Below, one piece after another: positions 1 through 9,142 of a stretch of 64,000 nt of DNA. A program made the translations under genes and the position numbers. The stretch comes from Maribacter spongiicola (lineage in GTDB: Bacteria; Bacteroidota; Bacteroidia; Flavobacteriales; Flavobacteriaceae). The stretch covers positions 523,098-587,097 of the forward strand of contig NZ_SOAY01000010.1 of the NCBI RefSeq assembly GCF_004364165.1. The letters are read 5' to 3'. Below the pieces are notes generated by a model that saw only the letters and a list, made by a program, of their open reading frames with translations, had not been told where the DNA came from and did not search any database. The first letter of the stretch is position 1. Every line of letters starts with the position of its first letter.

Positions 1-753
1 AAAAAACCTAGTAACCATATCTGTGATAAAAAATTCGGATTTTTTCAAAGTGAAAAACATATTTTTGACGAAGTAGCTCAAGATTTAGGTTTACCTATTA
101 GAAGTAATGACGGTACCATTTCATACGGTAGGCATCCGCTGACGTTTTTAGTAGAAGCTGCAGATGATATTTGCTATACCATTATTGATTTTGAAGACGG
201 AATTAACTTAGGTCTAATTTCTGAAGATTATGCCTTAGAATACCTTATAAAACTGGTTAAGGATACCATAAATACCAAGAAGTATAATTCTTTGGAGTAT
301 ATGGAAGACAGGCTTAGTTACCTTCGTGCCTTAGCCATAAACACGCTCATACAAGATGCTGTTTCTATATTCATTGAGAATGAAGAGCTGATTTTAAATG
401 GCAATTTTGAGGTCTCTTTATTAGATAAAAGCGGATTCAAAGCCCAGATCGAAGATATTATAAGCCTTAGCGTTCAAAAAATTTATCAGTCGCAAGAAGT
501 GGTAGAAAAAGAGATTGCCGGGTATACTATTATATCTGACATTTTAGATGTATATATTGCTGCCTTAATTGGTAAAATGAATAATAATGCATCTAACTAT
601 CACAAGTTGATTTTGAGAACTTTACCTGGTTTTTATCAGCAAACCAATATATCGCTTTACGAAATAGTTTTAAACACCTGTTGCTATGTTGCGAGTCTCT
701 CTGATAGCGCAGCAGTACATATTCACAATAAAATTAAAGGAAAACAACTTTAG
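1..753 (+). CDS. dgt: dGTP triphosphohydrolase (dGTPase), 3' part
   Basis: The reading frame is open from base 1, so the start lies before the window; 250 residues are visible. The stretch HPLTFLVEAADDICY followed by DFEDGIN (about residues 45-75 of the visible part) is the conserved core of HD-superfamily dGTPases, and the helical C-terminal region follows. The enzyme hydrolyses dGTP to deoxyguanosine and triphosphate in the cytoplasm. The catalytic HD motif must be upstream and is not visible. The stop codon overlaps the stop of the convergent DUF3078 gene by four bases. The family assignment is good; whether the N-terminal part is intact cannot be judged. Confidence 0.88.
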   Translation, partial: KKPSNHICDKKFGFFQSEKHIFDEVAQDLGLPIRSNDGTISYGRHPLTFLVEAADDICYTIIDFEDGINLGLISEDYALEYLIKLVKDTINTKKYNSLEYMEDRLSYLRALAINTLIQDAVSIFIENEELILNGNFEVSLLDKSGFKAQIEDIISLSVQKIYQSQEVVEKEIAGYTIISDILDVYIAALIGKMNNNASNYHKLILRTLPGFYQQTNISLYEIVLNTCCYVASLSDSAAVHIHNKIKGKQL

Positions 754-1877
754 AAGCCGTACAAGATACCAACACCTAATACTTGCTTAAATTGAATTTT
801 TGGTACGCCTGGGTTTACTATAGTTCCATTATCGTTTTTGACTACGTCAAAAAGAATATCATCATCATAAATCATTTGTGTGCCTAGGCTTGTGCTAATG
901 AACTTATTTACTTTCATGTTTAGGGTCAGTTCCCAGTCCACATCAATATTACCAAAGCTTTTAATGTAATCGGTATAGAGATTTAGCCTGTTGTTTAATT
1001 CAATATTATCGGCGATGTTAATATTAAAATTATTGGTAATTAATATTCCAATTTCTAACAAATGATTTTCTCCGGGTGTTATAATGTTTCCATCGGCATC
1101 TAAAATGGCTTCTTGTACACCAAAGGAGCCATTGTCAGCTAAATCTTGGTCTAATACAAATGTCGATTTTTGAGTTAATGGTGATAAGTAAAGATTAAAC
1201 TTTTCATCTTTGGTTATATAAGAGGTACCTGCACCAAAAAGTAGATAGCCAGGTGCCATAAAACGAGATATAGGTGTGTCTCTATCCGGGTATTTATAAC
1301 CATTTGAGAATTGGGTGTTAAAGTTTAGTTGAACGGAATAGAACCAGCGGCTGGTGTTGTCTTTTTTAAAGCCCAAATTAGAACTTAAACGTATTACATC
1401 TTCCGTCTTTCTAAGTTTGCGACCTTCTTGGGCATTTAATCCGTAGCGTAATTCAAGATTATTTTCCCATTGAAAATTGCTGAATTTATATTTTCTTGCA
1501 AATTTTAAAAATCCTAATCCACTAACGGCATTATCACCACCCGCATTCCAATTGACAAAGGCAACTTCGCTAATATTGATACCGAAGCTATTTTCATTTT
1601 CCCAAAACGATGGTATTCTAAATCTATTAAACCCTTTTTGCAAGGTTTTAGTTTTTTTGAAGTCTATATTGGGTATTTGAAGATTTACATCTTTTCTAGG
1701 AGAATAAATTTTATCTACCGTTCTGCGAATTACAATGGTATCTATGGCAACACTGTCTACGGTAACACTATCTACTATTATTGGTGCAGGTATGGTATCT
1801 TGACCGTAAGTTACTAAAGTCACCAAAAAGAGTAACGAACATAAACTCTTAACGATTTTTGAAGCTATTCTATTCAT
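750..1877 (-). CDS. DUF3078 outer-membrane beta-barrel-like protein
   Basis: 375 residues with an N-terminal signal peptide (hydrophobic run ending near VTYGQ). The central part, with FWENENSFGINISEVAFVNW and NWNAGGDNAVSG, is the recognisable DUF3078 signature common in Bacteroidota. The rest has the alternating aromatic pattern of a beta-barrel (FSNFQWENNLELRYG) and ends in an aromatic residue, GILYGF, as barrel proteins do. Function is unknown. The start codon overlaps the dxs stop as ATGA (1874-1877), so it is probably translationally coupled to dxs. Whether this has meaning for isoprenoid synthesis or is only operon packing is unclear. Confidence 0.85.
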   Translation of the reverse strand: MNRIASKIVKSLCSLLFLVTLVTYGQDTIPAPIIVDSVTVDSVAIDTIVIRRTVDKIYSPRKDVNLQIPNIDFKKTKTLQKGFNRFRIPSFWENENSFGINISEVAFVNWNAGGDNAVSGLGFLKFARKYKFSNFQWENNLELRYGLNAQEGRKLRKTEDVIRLSSNLGFKKDNTSRWFYSVQLNFNTQFSNGYKYPDRDTPISRFMAPGYLLFGAGTSYITKDEKFNLYLSPLTQKSTFVLDQDLADNGSFGVQEAILDADGNIITPGENHLLEIGILITNNFNINIADNIELNNRLNLYTDYIKSFGNIDVDWELTLNMKVNKFISTSLGTQMIYDDDILFDVVKNDNGTIVNPGVPKIQFKQVLGVGILYGF

Positions 1878-3640
1878 AAAAATTGTTGTACATATTTTTT
1901 AACGGATGTTTTATCTATCCCTGCTTTTATATACAGTTTCTCGGTAACACCATGGGTTATAAACGCATCTGGAATGCCAAATATCTTAATTATTTTATGG
2001 ATTCCAATAGTATTTGCGAATTCTAACAAACCACTTCCAAATCCGCCAATTGCTGAACTGTCTTCTAAGGTGATAATATGATCGAATTTCTTCAGAATTC
2101 CTTCTAATAAATCCGTATCCAATGGTTTTATAAATGGGAAATTATAATGCGCGATTGCAGGGGTATTATCCAATTCATGTATTAGTTCAGAAACCATATT
2201 ACCGATAGGCCCTGTGCTTAAAATGGCAATTTTGGTTCCTTCTTTTAAAAGTTGCGCTTCGCCAATATTCAGTTTTTTCATCGGTACTTGCCAGTTTACT
2301 TCATTTCCTCGTCCACGCGGATATCTTATAGCAATAGGATGTTCTAAACCTAATTGTGCCGTGTACATGATGTTTCTTAACTCTATTTCATTCATAGGTG
2401 AAAAAATAATCAAGTTAGGAATGCATCTTAAGTATGAAATATCAAATACACCATGATGTGTAGGGCCATCCTCACCTACTAATCCTGCACGATCTAAGCA
2501 GAAAATTACGGGTAGATTCTGTATGGCTACATCGTGTATGATTTGATCGTATGCTCGCTGTAAAAAAGTAGAGTAAATATTACAGAATACAACTAAACCG
2601 TCGGTTGCCATGCCTGCGGCCATGGTTACCGCATGCTGTTCTGCAATACCAACATCGAAAGCTCTTTCAGGTAGCGCATCCATCATAAATTTTAATGAAC
2701 TACCTGTTGGCATAGCGGGTGTAATTCCTACTATTTTTTCATTTTTTACCGCAAGTTCTACTAAAGTCTTCCCGAATACATCTTGAAACTTAGGTGGTTC
2801 AATGGTATTGGTTTTCTTTTGTAGCTCACCAGTTTGTTTATCAAACTTACCAGGTGCATGGTAGGTAACCTGGTTTTCTTCTGCCTTTTGTAACCCTTTT
2901 CCTTTTGTGGTGATTACATGTAACAATTTAGGACCTTCTATATTTTTTAAACGTTCTAATTCTTTGACCAAAGCTGGCAAGTCATGACCGTCAATTGGTC
3001 CAGTATAATTGAAATTAAGGCACTCGAAAATATTTTCTTCTTTTGCGGTACCTGTTTTTACATTGGTCAGGTATTTTTTTAATGCACCAACACTTGGGTC
3101 TATACCCATAGCATTATCGTTGAGTACGACAAGAATATTCGCATTGGTTACACCAGCATGGTTTAAGCCTTCAAATGCCATACCGCTTGCTATAGATGCA
3201 TCGCCAATAACTGCAATATGTTGTCTTCTTAATTTTCCTTGTAATTGTGCTGCCAAAGCCATGCCTAACAATGCTGAAATAGAGGTAGAACTATGCCCTG
3301 TACCAAAAGCATCGTATTCGCTTTCTTGCATTTTAGGGAAGCCACTTATGCCACCAAATTGTCTATTGGTATCAAAGACGTTTTTTCTGCCGGTCAGTAT
3401 TTTATGGCCGTATGCTTGGTGGCCTACATCCCATATTAGCTTGTCTATGGGTGTGTTGAACACATAATGTATTGCTATGGTCAATTCTATAACACCTAAA
3501 CTGGCGCCTAAATGCCCTTCTTTTACAGAAATAATATCAATAATGAACTTACGTAATTCAACAGCCAGTTGCTCTAAATCCTTTACTGATAAAGTTTTTA
3601 GATCGTTAGATGATTTGATATGTTCTAGTATCGATTTCAA
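1874..3640 (-). CDS. dxs: 1-deoxy-D-xylulose-5-phosphate synthase
   Basis: 588 residues. It condenses pyruvate and glyceraldehyde 3-phosphate to DXP, the first step of the MEP isoprenoid pathway, using thiamine diphosphate. Visible signatures are WDVGHQAYGHKILTGR (about residues 70-85), the TPP/Mg region GDASIASGMAFEGLN with LVVLNDN after it, and in the pyrimidine-binding half FDVGIAEQHAVTMAAGMA and EDGPTHHG. Length is normal for the family. The start is a TTG at 3640; no ATG or GTG lies in frame between it and the promoter box at 3660-3667. It is followed by a DUF3078 gene with ATGA overlap. A lycopene cyclase and a polyprenyl synthase elsewhere in the window use the product pathway. Confidence 0.96.
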   Translation of the reverse strand: MKSILEHIKSSNDLKTLSVKDLEQLAVELRKFIIDIISVKEGHLGASLGVIELTIAIHYVFNTPIDKLIWDVGHQAYGHKILTGRKNVFDTNRQFGGISGFPKMQESEYDAFGTGHSSTSISALLGMALAAQLQGKLRRQHIAVIGDASIASGMAFEGLNHAGVTNANILVVLNDNAMGIDPSVGALKKYLTNVKTGTAKEENIFECLNFNYTGPIDGHDLPALVKELERLKNIEGPKLLHVITTKGKGLQKAEENQVTYHAPGKFDKQTGELQKKTNTIEPPKFQDVFGKTLVELAVKNEKIVGITPAMPTGSSLKFMMDALPERAFDVGIAEQHAVTMAAGMATDGLVVFCNIYSTFLQRAYDQIIHDVAIQNLPVIFCLDRAGLVGEDGPTHHGVFDISYLRCIPNLIIFSPMNEIELRNIMYTAQLGLEHPIAIRYPRGRGNEVNWQVPMKKLNIGEAQLLKEGTKIAILSTGPIGNMVSELIHELDNTPAIAHYNFPFIKPLDTDLLEGILKKFDHIITLEDSSAIGGFGSGLLEFANTIGIHKIIKIFGIPDAFITHGVTEKLYIKAGIDKTSVKKYVQQFL

Positions 3641-3659
3641 ACTGTGGTTATATTGGAGA

Positions 3660-3667
3660 CAAAAATA
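3660..3667 (-). promoter_or_regulatory. -7 box TATTTTTG for dxs
   Basis: A match to the Bacteroidetes TAnnTTTG element, reading toward dxs. It would start transcription about 14 bases before the TTG start. It lies 24 bases from the oppositely oriented tadA box, so the two promoters share their upstream DNA. The -33 element is weak. Confidence 0.5.
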
Positions 3668-3690
3668 CTTTTTTAAAAATGAAACTATCG

Positions 3691-3698
3691 TATTTTTG
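3691..3698 (+). promoter_or_regulatory. -7 box TATTTTTG for tadA
   Basis: A match to TAnnTTTG, ending 5 bases before the tadA ATG at 3704. Transcription from it would give an almost leaderless mRNA. Confidence 0.45.
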
Positions 3699-3703
3699 AG
3701 CTT

Positions 3704-4147
3704 ATGCTTTTACCTTACGATGATACTTATTTTATGAAAAAGGCGCTACAAGAAGCAGAATATGCATTTGAAGCTGGCGAGGTGCCTGTAGGTGCAGTTA
3801 TTGTAGTCCAAGATAGAATCATTGCCAGAGCACATAATCTTACTGAGAAACTAAACGATGTTACCGCACATGCCGAAATGCAGGCGATTACTTCTGCCGC
3901 TAATTTTCTAGGCGGAAAGTATTTAAAAGATTGTACGTTGTATGTAACCTTAGAGCCGTGCCAAATGTGTGCTGGTGCGTTGTATTGGAGTCAGATTGGT
4001 AAAATCGTTTATGGGGCTACAGATGAACAGCGTGGTTGCCGAGTCATGGGAACAACTCTTCACCCTAGAACTAAAATGATCGGTGGTATTCTTGCAGATG
4101 AAGCGGCTAGTTTATTACAGCAATTTTTTGTGGAGAAAAGAAAATAG
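3704..4147 (+). CDS. tadA: tRNA-specific adenosine deaminase TadA
   Basis: 147 residues. It deaminates adenosine 34 to inosine in tRNA-Arg(ACG). The zinc site of the cytidine-deaminase fold is complete: H56-A-E58 (HAE) and P85-C86-x-x-C89 (PCQMC). Length and the N-terminus PYDDTYFMKKAL fit flavobacterial TadA, which supports the ATG at 3704 over the internal Met11. It stands alone, divergent from dxs, and is followed by a rho-independent terminator at 4168-4201. Other deaminases of this fold (guanine or cytosine deaminase) are less likely given the length and the motif spacing. Confidence 0.92.
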   Translation: MLLPYDDTYFMKKALQEAEYAFEAGEVPVGAVIVVQDRIIARAHNLTEKLNDVTAHAEMQAITSAANFLGGKYLKDCTLYVTLEPCQMCAGALYWSQIGKIVYGATDEQRGCRVMGTTLHPRTKMIGGILADEAASLLQQFFVEKRK

Positions 4148-4167
4148 GAAATCGAGTTAAAATGAAC

Positions 4168-4201
4168 AACCACGCAAGAGCGTGGTTATCTAATTTTTTT
4201 A
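4168..4201 (+). terminator. Rho-independent terminator after tadA
   Basis: The perfect 8-bp stem AACCACGC/GCGTGGTT (4168-4175 and 4180-4187) with loop AAGA is followed by a T-rich run up to 4201. It lies 20 bases after the tadA stop and before the convergent cold-shock gene. Confidence 0.85.
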
Positions 4202-4217
4202 GTGAGAAAGACTATTT

Positions 4218-4409
4218 TTAAAGCACCTGCACTTGTCCGGCAACAGTACCTTTTCTTCCTTCTTCCTCCTCATAACTCACTTTATCACCTTCTCTAATTT
4301 CCGTGCCATGTAAAGCGGTGGCGTGAACAAAAATATCTTTTCCAGTTTCTTCATTGGTTATAAACCCATAACCTTTAGATTCATTGTAAAATTTGACGGT
4401 ACCAATCAT
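4218..4409 (-). CDS. Cold-shock domain protein (CspA family)
   Basis: 63 residues, one cold-shock OB-fold. It begins MIGTVKFYNESKGYGFI and continues with KDIFVHATAL, which are the RNP1 (KGYGFI) and RNP2 (DIFVH) nucleic-acid-binding motifs. It binds single-stranded RNA or DNA as an RNA chaperone. The acidic insert SYEEEEGRKG is typical of short flavobacterial Csp proteins. An untranslated region of about 70 bases separates it from the next upstream gene; I see no clear TAnnTTTG box there. Confidence 0.93.
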   Translation of the reverse strand: MIGTVKFYNESKGYGFITNEETGKDIFVHATALHGTEIREGDKVSYEEEEGRKGTVAGQVQVL

Positions 4410-4479
4410 TGTATTGAAATTTTAATGTTAACATTCTAATTTACAATATTTTAAGATTCATTGGTAGGGTTTTGAACTA

Positions 4480-4746
4480 TTATTTTATCGGATTGTCTTG
4501 ATTATCAGTCTTTCTAGGTTCTTTTCCTTGCATTTTTCGCACATTTTCATCGGTAAGCATGTAATCATTGAATTTTTTACCCTTGCTCTCTTTTATTAGA
4601 AAAAGTGGCATGGCTATTAAAAATAGCAATAAGGTGCCTGAGCCTATATATCGATGTGATAGTGCTTCTTCACCGGTATCTAAATTGAATCCGTAAATGA
4701 TTAATCCGATCGAGACTAATACTATAGCGATAATTATATATTTCAT
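4480..4746 (-). CDS. Small two-helix membrane protein, unknown function
   Basis: 88 residues with two predicted membrane helices (about residues 2-20, IIIAIVLVSIGLIIYGF, and 35-52, GSGTLLLFLIAMPLFLI) and a charged C-terminal tail of about 35 residues. I do not recognise a family. It starts 8 bases after the stop of the CLC-family gene and reads the same way, so the two are probably co-transcribed. An accessory role for the CLC protein is possible but is only inferred from position. Confidence 0.7.
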   Translation of the reverse strand: MKYIIIAIVLVSIGLIIYGFNLDTGEEALSHRYIGSGTLLLFLIAMPLFLIKESKGKKFNDYMLTDENVRKMQGKEPRKTDNQDNPIK

Positions 4747-4754
4747 GAGTTATT

Positions 4755-6539
4755 TTACTTTGTGAATTTTATAAGTTCTCTTCTGTAAGCGGTCAATAGT
4801 TTTGATTTTGAAACAAAGCCCATATATTTTCCGTTTTTGACGACAGGTAAATTCCATGCGCCACTATCTTGAAATTTTTGCATTACAATTTGCATACTGT
4901 CCAGCCCATAATAAATATGATCGGGTGCTTTGTGGGTAAATGTTTCCACCTTTGTAGTGTTGTACAATTTGGTATCGAACATAAACTCCCTAATATCATC
5001 CAATAAAATAATACCCAAAAACATGTGATTTGCATCTACTACTGGAAAAATATTTCGTGTTGATTTGGCAACGGAATCATGTAGCATTTCACCCAAGGTC
5101 ATTTCTGGGTTTACGATTTTGAAGTTGGTTTCTATCACAGTATCAAGGTCCATAAGGGTTAGCACAGCTTGATCTTTATTGTGTGTTAGTAAATCGCCAC
5201 TTTCAGCTAATTCTCTGGTGTAAATCGTATAATCTACGGTGTTTTTGGTGATAATGTATGATATAGATGCGGTAATCATCAGAGGAACAAAAAGTGCATA
5301 ACCACCCGTTATTTCTGCAATAAGGAAAATTGCGGTCAACGGCGCATGTTGTACACCGGCAATAAGACCCGCCATGCCTATAAGGGTGAAGTTACTTTCA
5401 GATACCGAAAATCCTAATCCTGAATTGTTAATCAATTTAGCTACGACATTCCCTAAAGCACTACCCATTACCATTGTTGGTATGAAAATTCCACCCGCAC
5501 CACCGGCAGCCAAAGTAGTGGTCATCGCTACTGCCTTAAAAATTGTGATGCCGAATAATAGAGCAATTACCACCCAAATATTAGCGATGTAGGCATCGAA
5601 TGGAGTTTTGCCTAAAGCTTTAATATGATCGCCGATTAAAAGGTCGTTGATAAATGAAAAACCTTCACCATACAGTGGAGGAATCATATATAGCATAATA
5701 CCTATAGCTAGACCGCCTACTAAAAGCCTATATTTCGGACTTTTCAATGGCTTAAAAAGGTTAATGATACCAAAGTACATTTTTGTAAAGTAGATAGATG
5801 CTACTGCTGTACCTACGCCGAGAAGAACATAAAACAAAGTATCCTTCACTTCAAATGGCTCACTAATGGAGAAATTGAACAATACCTCGTTGCCCATGAA
5901 GAAGTAGGAGGTAAGTACACCACTAATCGATGCCAACAATAACGGTAACATAGATATCATAGTCAGGTCTAGACTAAATACTTCTACCGCAAAAATGATA
6001 GCGGCAATCGGCGATTGAAATATAGATGATATTGCACCTGCCGATGCGCAGGCAATTAATAAAGACCGCGTTTTAGAATTTATGTGAAAGAGCTTACCTA
6101 AATTAGAGCTTAATGCTGCGCCTGTAGCCACTGCCGGACCCAATAACCCTACTGATCCACCAAAACCAACAGTTAACGGAGCGATAATAAGCTGGGTGTA
6201 CATCTGCTTCGCGTCGATATTTGCCTTGTTTCTTGATAAGGAAAATAGAATGGAAGAAACAGCATGTTTTAATTTCTCTTTATGAATGTATTTTACATAA
6301 AGATATACCAACGTAAGACCTATAATTGGTAGAATAAAATACAACTGATTACTTGAGAAAATAATCCCTTTTTCAAGAGACGCTTCAATAAAATAAGTAA
6401 TGTTTTTGAGGGTTACAGATGCCAAACCAGCTAAAAGCCCAACTATTACACTTAAGATGTAAATGAAGGTTTTTTGAGAGATATGTTTATATCTCCATTT
6501 GTAAATACTTTTTAATATTTTATTTCTTTGGATGGGCAT
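4755..6539 (-). CDS. CLC-family chloride channel/transporter with CBS domain pair
   Basis: 594 residues. Membrane segments run from about residue 25 to 430, followed by two cytoplasmic CBS modules (about 450-590, for example NIFPVVDANHMFLGIILLDDIREF and NLPVVKNGKYMGFVSKS). The CLC core is recognised by FGGSVGLLGPAVATG (about 126-140), PIAAIIFAVEVF (177-188) and HAPLTAIFLIAEITGGY. The position of the gating glutamate in the usual GxExP motif is Leu133 here (G131-L-L-G-P135), and the position of the internal proton glutamate is Val187. The protein may thus be an ungated or uncoupled anion pathway. The family is sure; the transport mode is open. Confidence 0.92.
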   Translation of the reverse strand: MPIQRNKILKSIYKWRYKHISQKTFIYILSVIVGLLAGLASVTLKNITYFIEASLEKGIIFSSNQLYFILPIIGLTLVYLYVKYIHKEKLKHAVSSILFSLSRNKANIDAKQMYTQLIIAPLTVGFGGSVGLLGPAVATGAALSSNLGKLFHINSKTRSLLIACASAGAISSIFQSPIAAIIFAVEVFSLDLTMISMLPLLLASISGVLTSYFFMGNEVLFNFSISEPFEVKDTLFYVLLGVGTAVASIYFTKMYFGIINLFKPLKSPKYRLLVGGLAIGIMLYMIPPLYGEGFSFINDLLIGDHIKALGKTPFDAYIANIWVVIALLFGITIFKAVAMTTTLAAGGAGGIFIPTMVMGSALGNVVAKLINNSGLGFSVSESNFTLIGMAGLIAGVQHAPLTAIFLIAEITGGYALFVPLMITASISYIITKNTVDYTIYTRELAESGDLLTHNKDQAVLTLMDLDTVIETNFKIVNPEMTLGEMLHDSVAKSTRNIFPVVDANHMFLGIILLDDIREFMFDTKLYNTTKVETFTHKAPDHIYYGLDSMQIVMQKFQDSGAWNLPVVKNGKYMGFVSKSKLLTAYRRELIKFTK

Positions 6540-6654
6540 GTTTGAGCCATATCAGTGATATGGTTCAAAGGTATTTAATTACTTGCTATGATTTTAGCTT
6601 TAAGTTCTTCTAAATCTTCAAGATAAATTCCAGATGAGGTTTCCATAGCAAAAA

Positions 6655-6688
6655 CAAAAAAATCCTGCTCAGCGGCAGGATTTTTTTA
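6655..6688 (-). terminator. Rho-independent terminator after aspS
   Basis: The 8-bp stem AATCCTGC/GCAGGATT (6661-6668 and 6675-6682) with a 6-base loop is flanked by A/T runs on both sides, so it can work in both directions. It ends the aspS transcript about 22 bases after the stop codon. Confidence 0.85.
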
Positions 6689-6709
6689 ATATTATTTTGT
6701 CAAGATTAA

Positions 6710-8464
6710 TTATTCTTGAATGTCTAACTTCAAACTCAATTCTTTCAATTGTGCATTATCAATAGGTGCAGGTGCATCGATCATAACATCTCTACCACTA
6801 TTGTTTTTAGGGAAAGCAATAAAATCTCTGATAGTTTCTTGTCCGCCTAAAATAGATACAAGTCTATCTAAACCAAATGCTAATCCACCATGTGGTGGTG
6901 CACCGTATTGGAAAGCATCCATCAGAAAGCCGAATTGTGCTTTTGCTTCTTCAGGTGTAAAACCTAAATGCTTGAACATTGTTGCTTGCATATCTTTATC
7001 GTGAATACGAATAGATCCACCGCCTATTTCGTTTCCGTTCAATACAAGATCATAAGCGTTTGCACGTACTGCACCTGGATCAGTATCCAGTAATTCTAAC
7101 TGACCTGGTTTTGGCGATGTAAACGGGTGGTGCATGGCATGGTAATGTCCGGTTTCTTCATCAAGCTCCAATAATGGGAAATCAACTACCCATAATGGTG
7201 CGAATTCGTTGGGTTTTCTAAGTCCTAGTCTCGTTGCCATTTCCATACGTAAGGCACTTAACTGTGTTCTTGTTTTATTGGCATCACCAGAAAGTACGCA
7301 GATAAGATCACCTGGTTTAGCACCAGTTGCTGCTGCCCACTTAGCTAAATCGTCTTGGTCGTAGAATTTATCTACGGTAGATTTAAAGCTTCCGTCTTCA
7401 TTACATTTTACATAAACCATTCCGTTAGCTCCAACTTGCGGGCGTTTTACCCAGTTGACTAATGCATCTAATTCCTTTCTAGTATATTCTGCAGCATCTG
7501 GTACGGCAATACCTACTACTAATTCGGCAGAATTAAAAACTCCGAATTCTTTATGTTGTGCTACAGTATTGAGTTCAGCGAATTCCATCCCAAAACGAAT
7601 ATCTGGCTTATCGTTACCATATTTAGCCATGGCATCGTCATAAGTCATTCTTGGGAACGAATCGATTTCAACACCGTTCACTTCTTTTAAAAGGTACTTT
7701 GTTAAGTTTTCGAATACGTTAAGTATATCTTCTTGCTCAACAAAAGCCATTTCACAATCTATCTGTGTAAACTCTGGCTGTCTGTCGGCACGTAAATCTT
7801 CATCTCTAAAACACTTTACAATCTGAAAGTATTTATCCATACCACCAACCATAAGTAATTGCTTAAATGTTTGTGGTGATTGTGGCAATGCGTAAAATTG
7901 CCCTTCGTTCATACGACTAGGTACAACGAAATCACGAGCACCTTCTGGTGTCGATTTTATTAAATACGGAGTCTCCACTTCTATAAAGCCTTCGCCCGAT
8001 AAAAATTTACGAACTTCCATAGTTACCTTACTTCTAAAAATAAGATTGTTTTTTACAGGATTTCTACGGATGTCTAAATATCTATATTTCATTCTAAGGT
8101 CTTCACCACCATCGGTTTCATTCTCGATAGTGAATGGCGGAGTCTTAGATTCGTTTAGAATGGTAAGTTCGGAAACCAAAACCTCAATATTACCTGTTGG
8201 GATGTTAGCATTTTTAGAAGCTCTTTCAATAACCTCACCCTTTATTTGAATAACAAACTCTCTACCTAAATTTCTTGCCTGCTCTAGTAACTCTGCATTT
8301 GTTCGGTCTTCATCAAGTACGAGTTGTGTAATACCATAGCGATCTCTTAAATCTACCCAAACAACGAAACCTTTGTCTCTAGTTTTGGCTACCCAACCAG
8401 ATAGTGTAACCGTTTGGCCAATATGTGATTCTCTTAATTCCCCGCAGGAATGGCTTCTATACAT
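6710..8464 (-). CDS. aspS: Aspartate--tRNA ligase
   Basis: 584 residues, a class II synthetase of the long bacterial type. An N-terminal anticodon-binding OB fold (about 1-110: [20 protein letters not shown]) precedes the catalytic core with motif 2 ([19 protein letters not shown], about 215-235), the bacterial GAD insertion (about 280-420) and motif 3 ([16 protein letters not shown] near the C-terminus). It charges tRNA-Asp in the cytoplasm. It cannot be decided from sequence whether it is discriminating or also acts on tRNA-Asn. Single-gene unit with its own terminator. Confidence 0.97.
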   Translation of the reverse strand: MYRSHSCGELRESHIGQTVTLSGWVAKTRDKGFVVWVDLRDRYGITQLVLDEDRTNAELLEQARNLGREFVIQIKGEVIERASKNANIPTGNIEVLVSELTILNESKTPPFTIENETDGGEDLRMKYRYLDIRRNPVKNNLIFRSKVTMEVRKFLSGEGFIEVETPYLIKSTPEGARDFVVPSRMNEGQFYALPQSPQTFKQLLMVGGMDKYFQIVKCFRDEDLRADRQPEFTQIDCEMAFVEQEDILNVFENLTKYLLKEVNGVEIDSFPRMTYDDAMAKYGNDKPDIRFGMEFAELNTVAQHKEFGVFNSAELVVGIAVPDAAEYTRKELDALVNWVKRPQVGANGMVYVKCNEDGSFKSTVDKFYDQDDLAKWAAATGAKPGDLICVLSGDANKTRTQLSALRMEMATRLGLRKPNEFAPLWVVDFPLLELDEETGHYHAMHHPFTSPKPGQLELLDTDPGAVRANAYDLVLNGNEIGGGSIRIHDKDMQATMFKHLGFTPEEAKAQFGFLMDAFQYGAPPHGGLAFGLDRLVSILGGQETIRDFIAFPKNNSGRDVMIDAPAPIDNAQLKELSLKLDIQE

Positions 8465-8486
8465 AACATGTGCTTTATTGAAAGGG

Positions 8487-8494
8487 CAAATTTA
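8487..8494 (-). promoter_or_regulatory. -7 box TAAATTTG for aspS
   Basis: A match to TAnnTTTG reading toward aspS, 22 bases before its ATG. The -33 element is weak. Confidence 0.45.
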
Positions 8495-8721
8495 AGAAGT
8501 CTATTTCATTAAAGATCTATATTAGATGCACGTTTTATAGGATGACCGGTTTGGTAGATATGAAATTGAATTTTACCTAACTACCTCAAAAACAATTATA
8601 TACAGTTTCAATGTAAATTTAATGTTATGTAAAAGTTACCTAAACATTGATTAATTGCAAAATAATTGTATCTTTATCTCGTTAGAATATTGTAGAATAA
8701 TAATCCCAAAAAAAATATATC

Positions 8722-9069
8722 ATGAAAAAATTCTTAATTATAGCTGTAATGGCATTGTCTTTAGGAGCATATGCTCAGGTTGATCCTACTTTTGAAAAAG
8801 AAGGTGATAAAGTAAAAGCAACTTACTTTCACGCAAATGGAGAAAAGTCTCAAGAAGGATACTTTTTAAATGAGAAGTTAGAAGGTGAATGGAAAATGTT
8901 CAACGAAAAAGGTGAGAAAATTGCCATGGGTAATTACGAGAACGGTGTTAGAACTGGTACGTGGTTATTCTGGGAAGGCGATGTAAAAAGCGAAGTAAGT
9001 TTTGATAACAACAGAATTGCAAGTGTTTCTAAAGCTGGCAAAAAAGATCCTGTTGTTAGTAATAAATAG
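8722..9069 (+). CDS. Secreted MORN/YwqK-like repeat protein
   Basis: 115 residues with a signal peptide (KKFLIIAVMALSLGAYAQ). The mature part holds about three MORN-like repeats of the form Y-x-x-G-x-x-x-x-G-x-W: YFHANGEKSQEGYF, LEGEWKMFNEKGEKIAMGNY and RTGTWLFWEGD. Such short proteins in Bacteroidota are often labelled YwqK-family antitoxin, a name without functional support here; no toxin gene is adjacent. A periplasmic or outer-membrane location is likely. It is a single-gene unit ending in the terminator at 9086-9121. Confidence 0.8.
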   Translation: MKKFLIIAVMALSLGAYAQVDPTFEKEGDKVKATYFHANGEKSQEGYFLNEKLEGEWKMFNEKGEKIAMGNYENGVRTGTWLFWEGDVKSEVSFDNNRIASVSKAGKKDPVVSNK

Positions 9070-9085
9070 ACTAACTAACTCAAAT

Positions 9086-9121
9086 AAAAAGCCCGTATCA
9101 ATTATGATACGGGCTTTTTTT
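9086..9121. terminator. Bidirectional terminator between two convergent genes
   Basis: A near-perfect 15-bp stem with 4-base loop (9086-9100 / 9105-9119, core GCCCGTATCA/TGATACGGGC) has A-runs on one side and T-runs on the other. It serves the MORN-like gene on the plus strand and the RND efflux operon on the minus strand. Confidence 0.9.
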
Positions 9122-9142
9122 ATGCAATTAATTTAAAGTGTA

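Noticed and set aside
6580-6651. Minus-strand 23-codon ORF starting METSSGIYLEDLEELKAKI between aspS and the CLC gene
   Set aside because: It overlaps the end of the aspS terminator region, has no promoter or ribosome site of its own, and matches no family I know. The protein-like look is not enough; possibly a remnant.
8722-9069. MORN/YwqK-like gene as part of a toxin-antitoxin system
   Set aside because: The product is secreted, no partner gene is adjacent, and the antitoxin label for this family has no support in this context.
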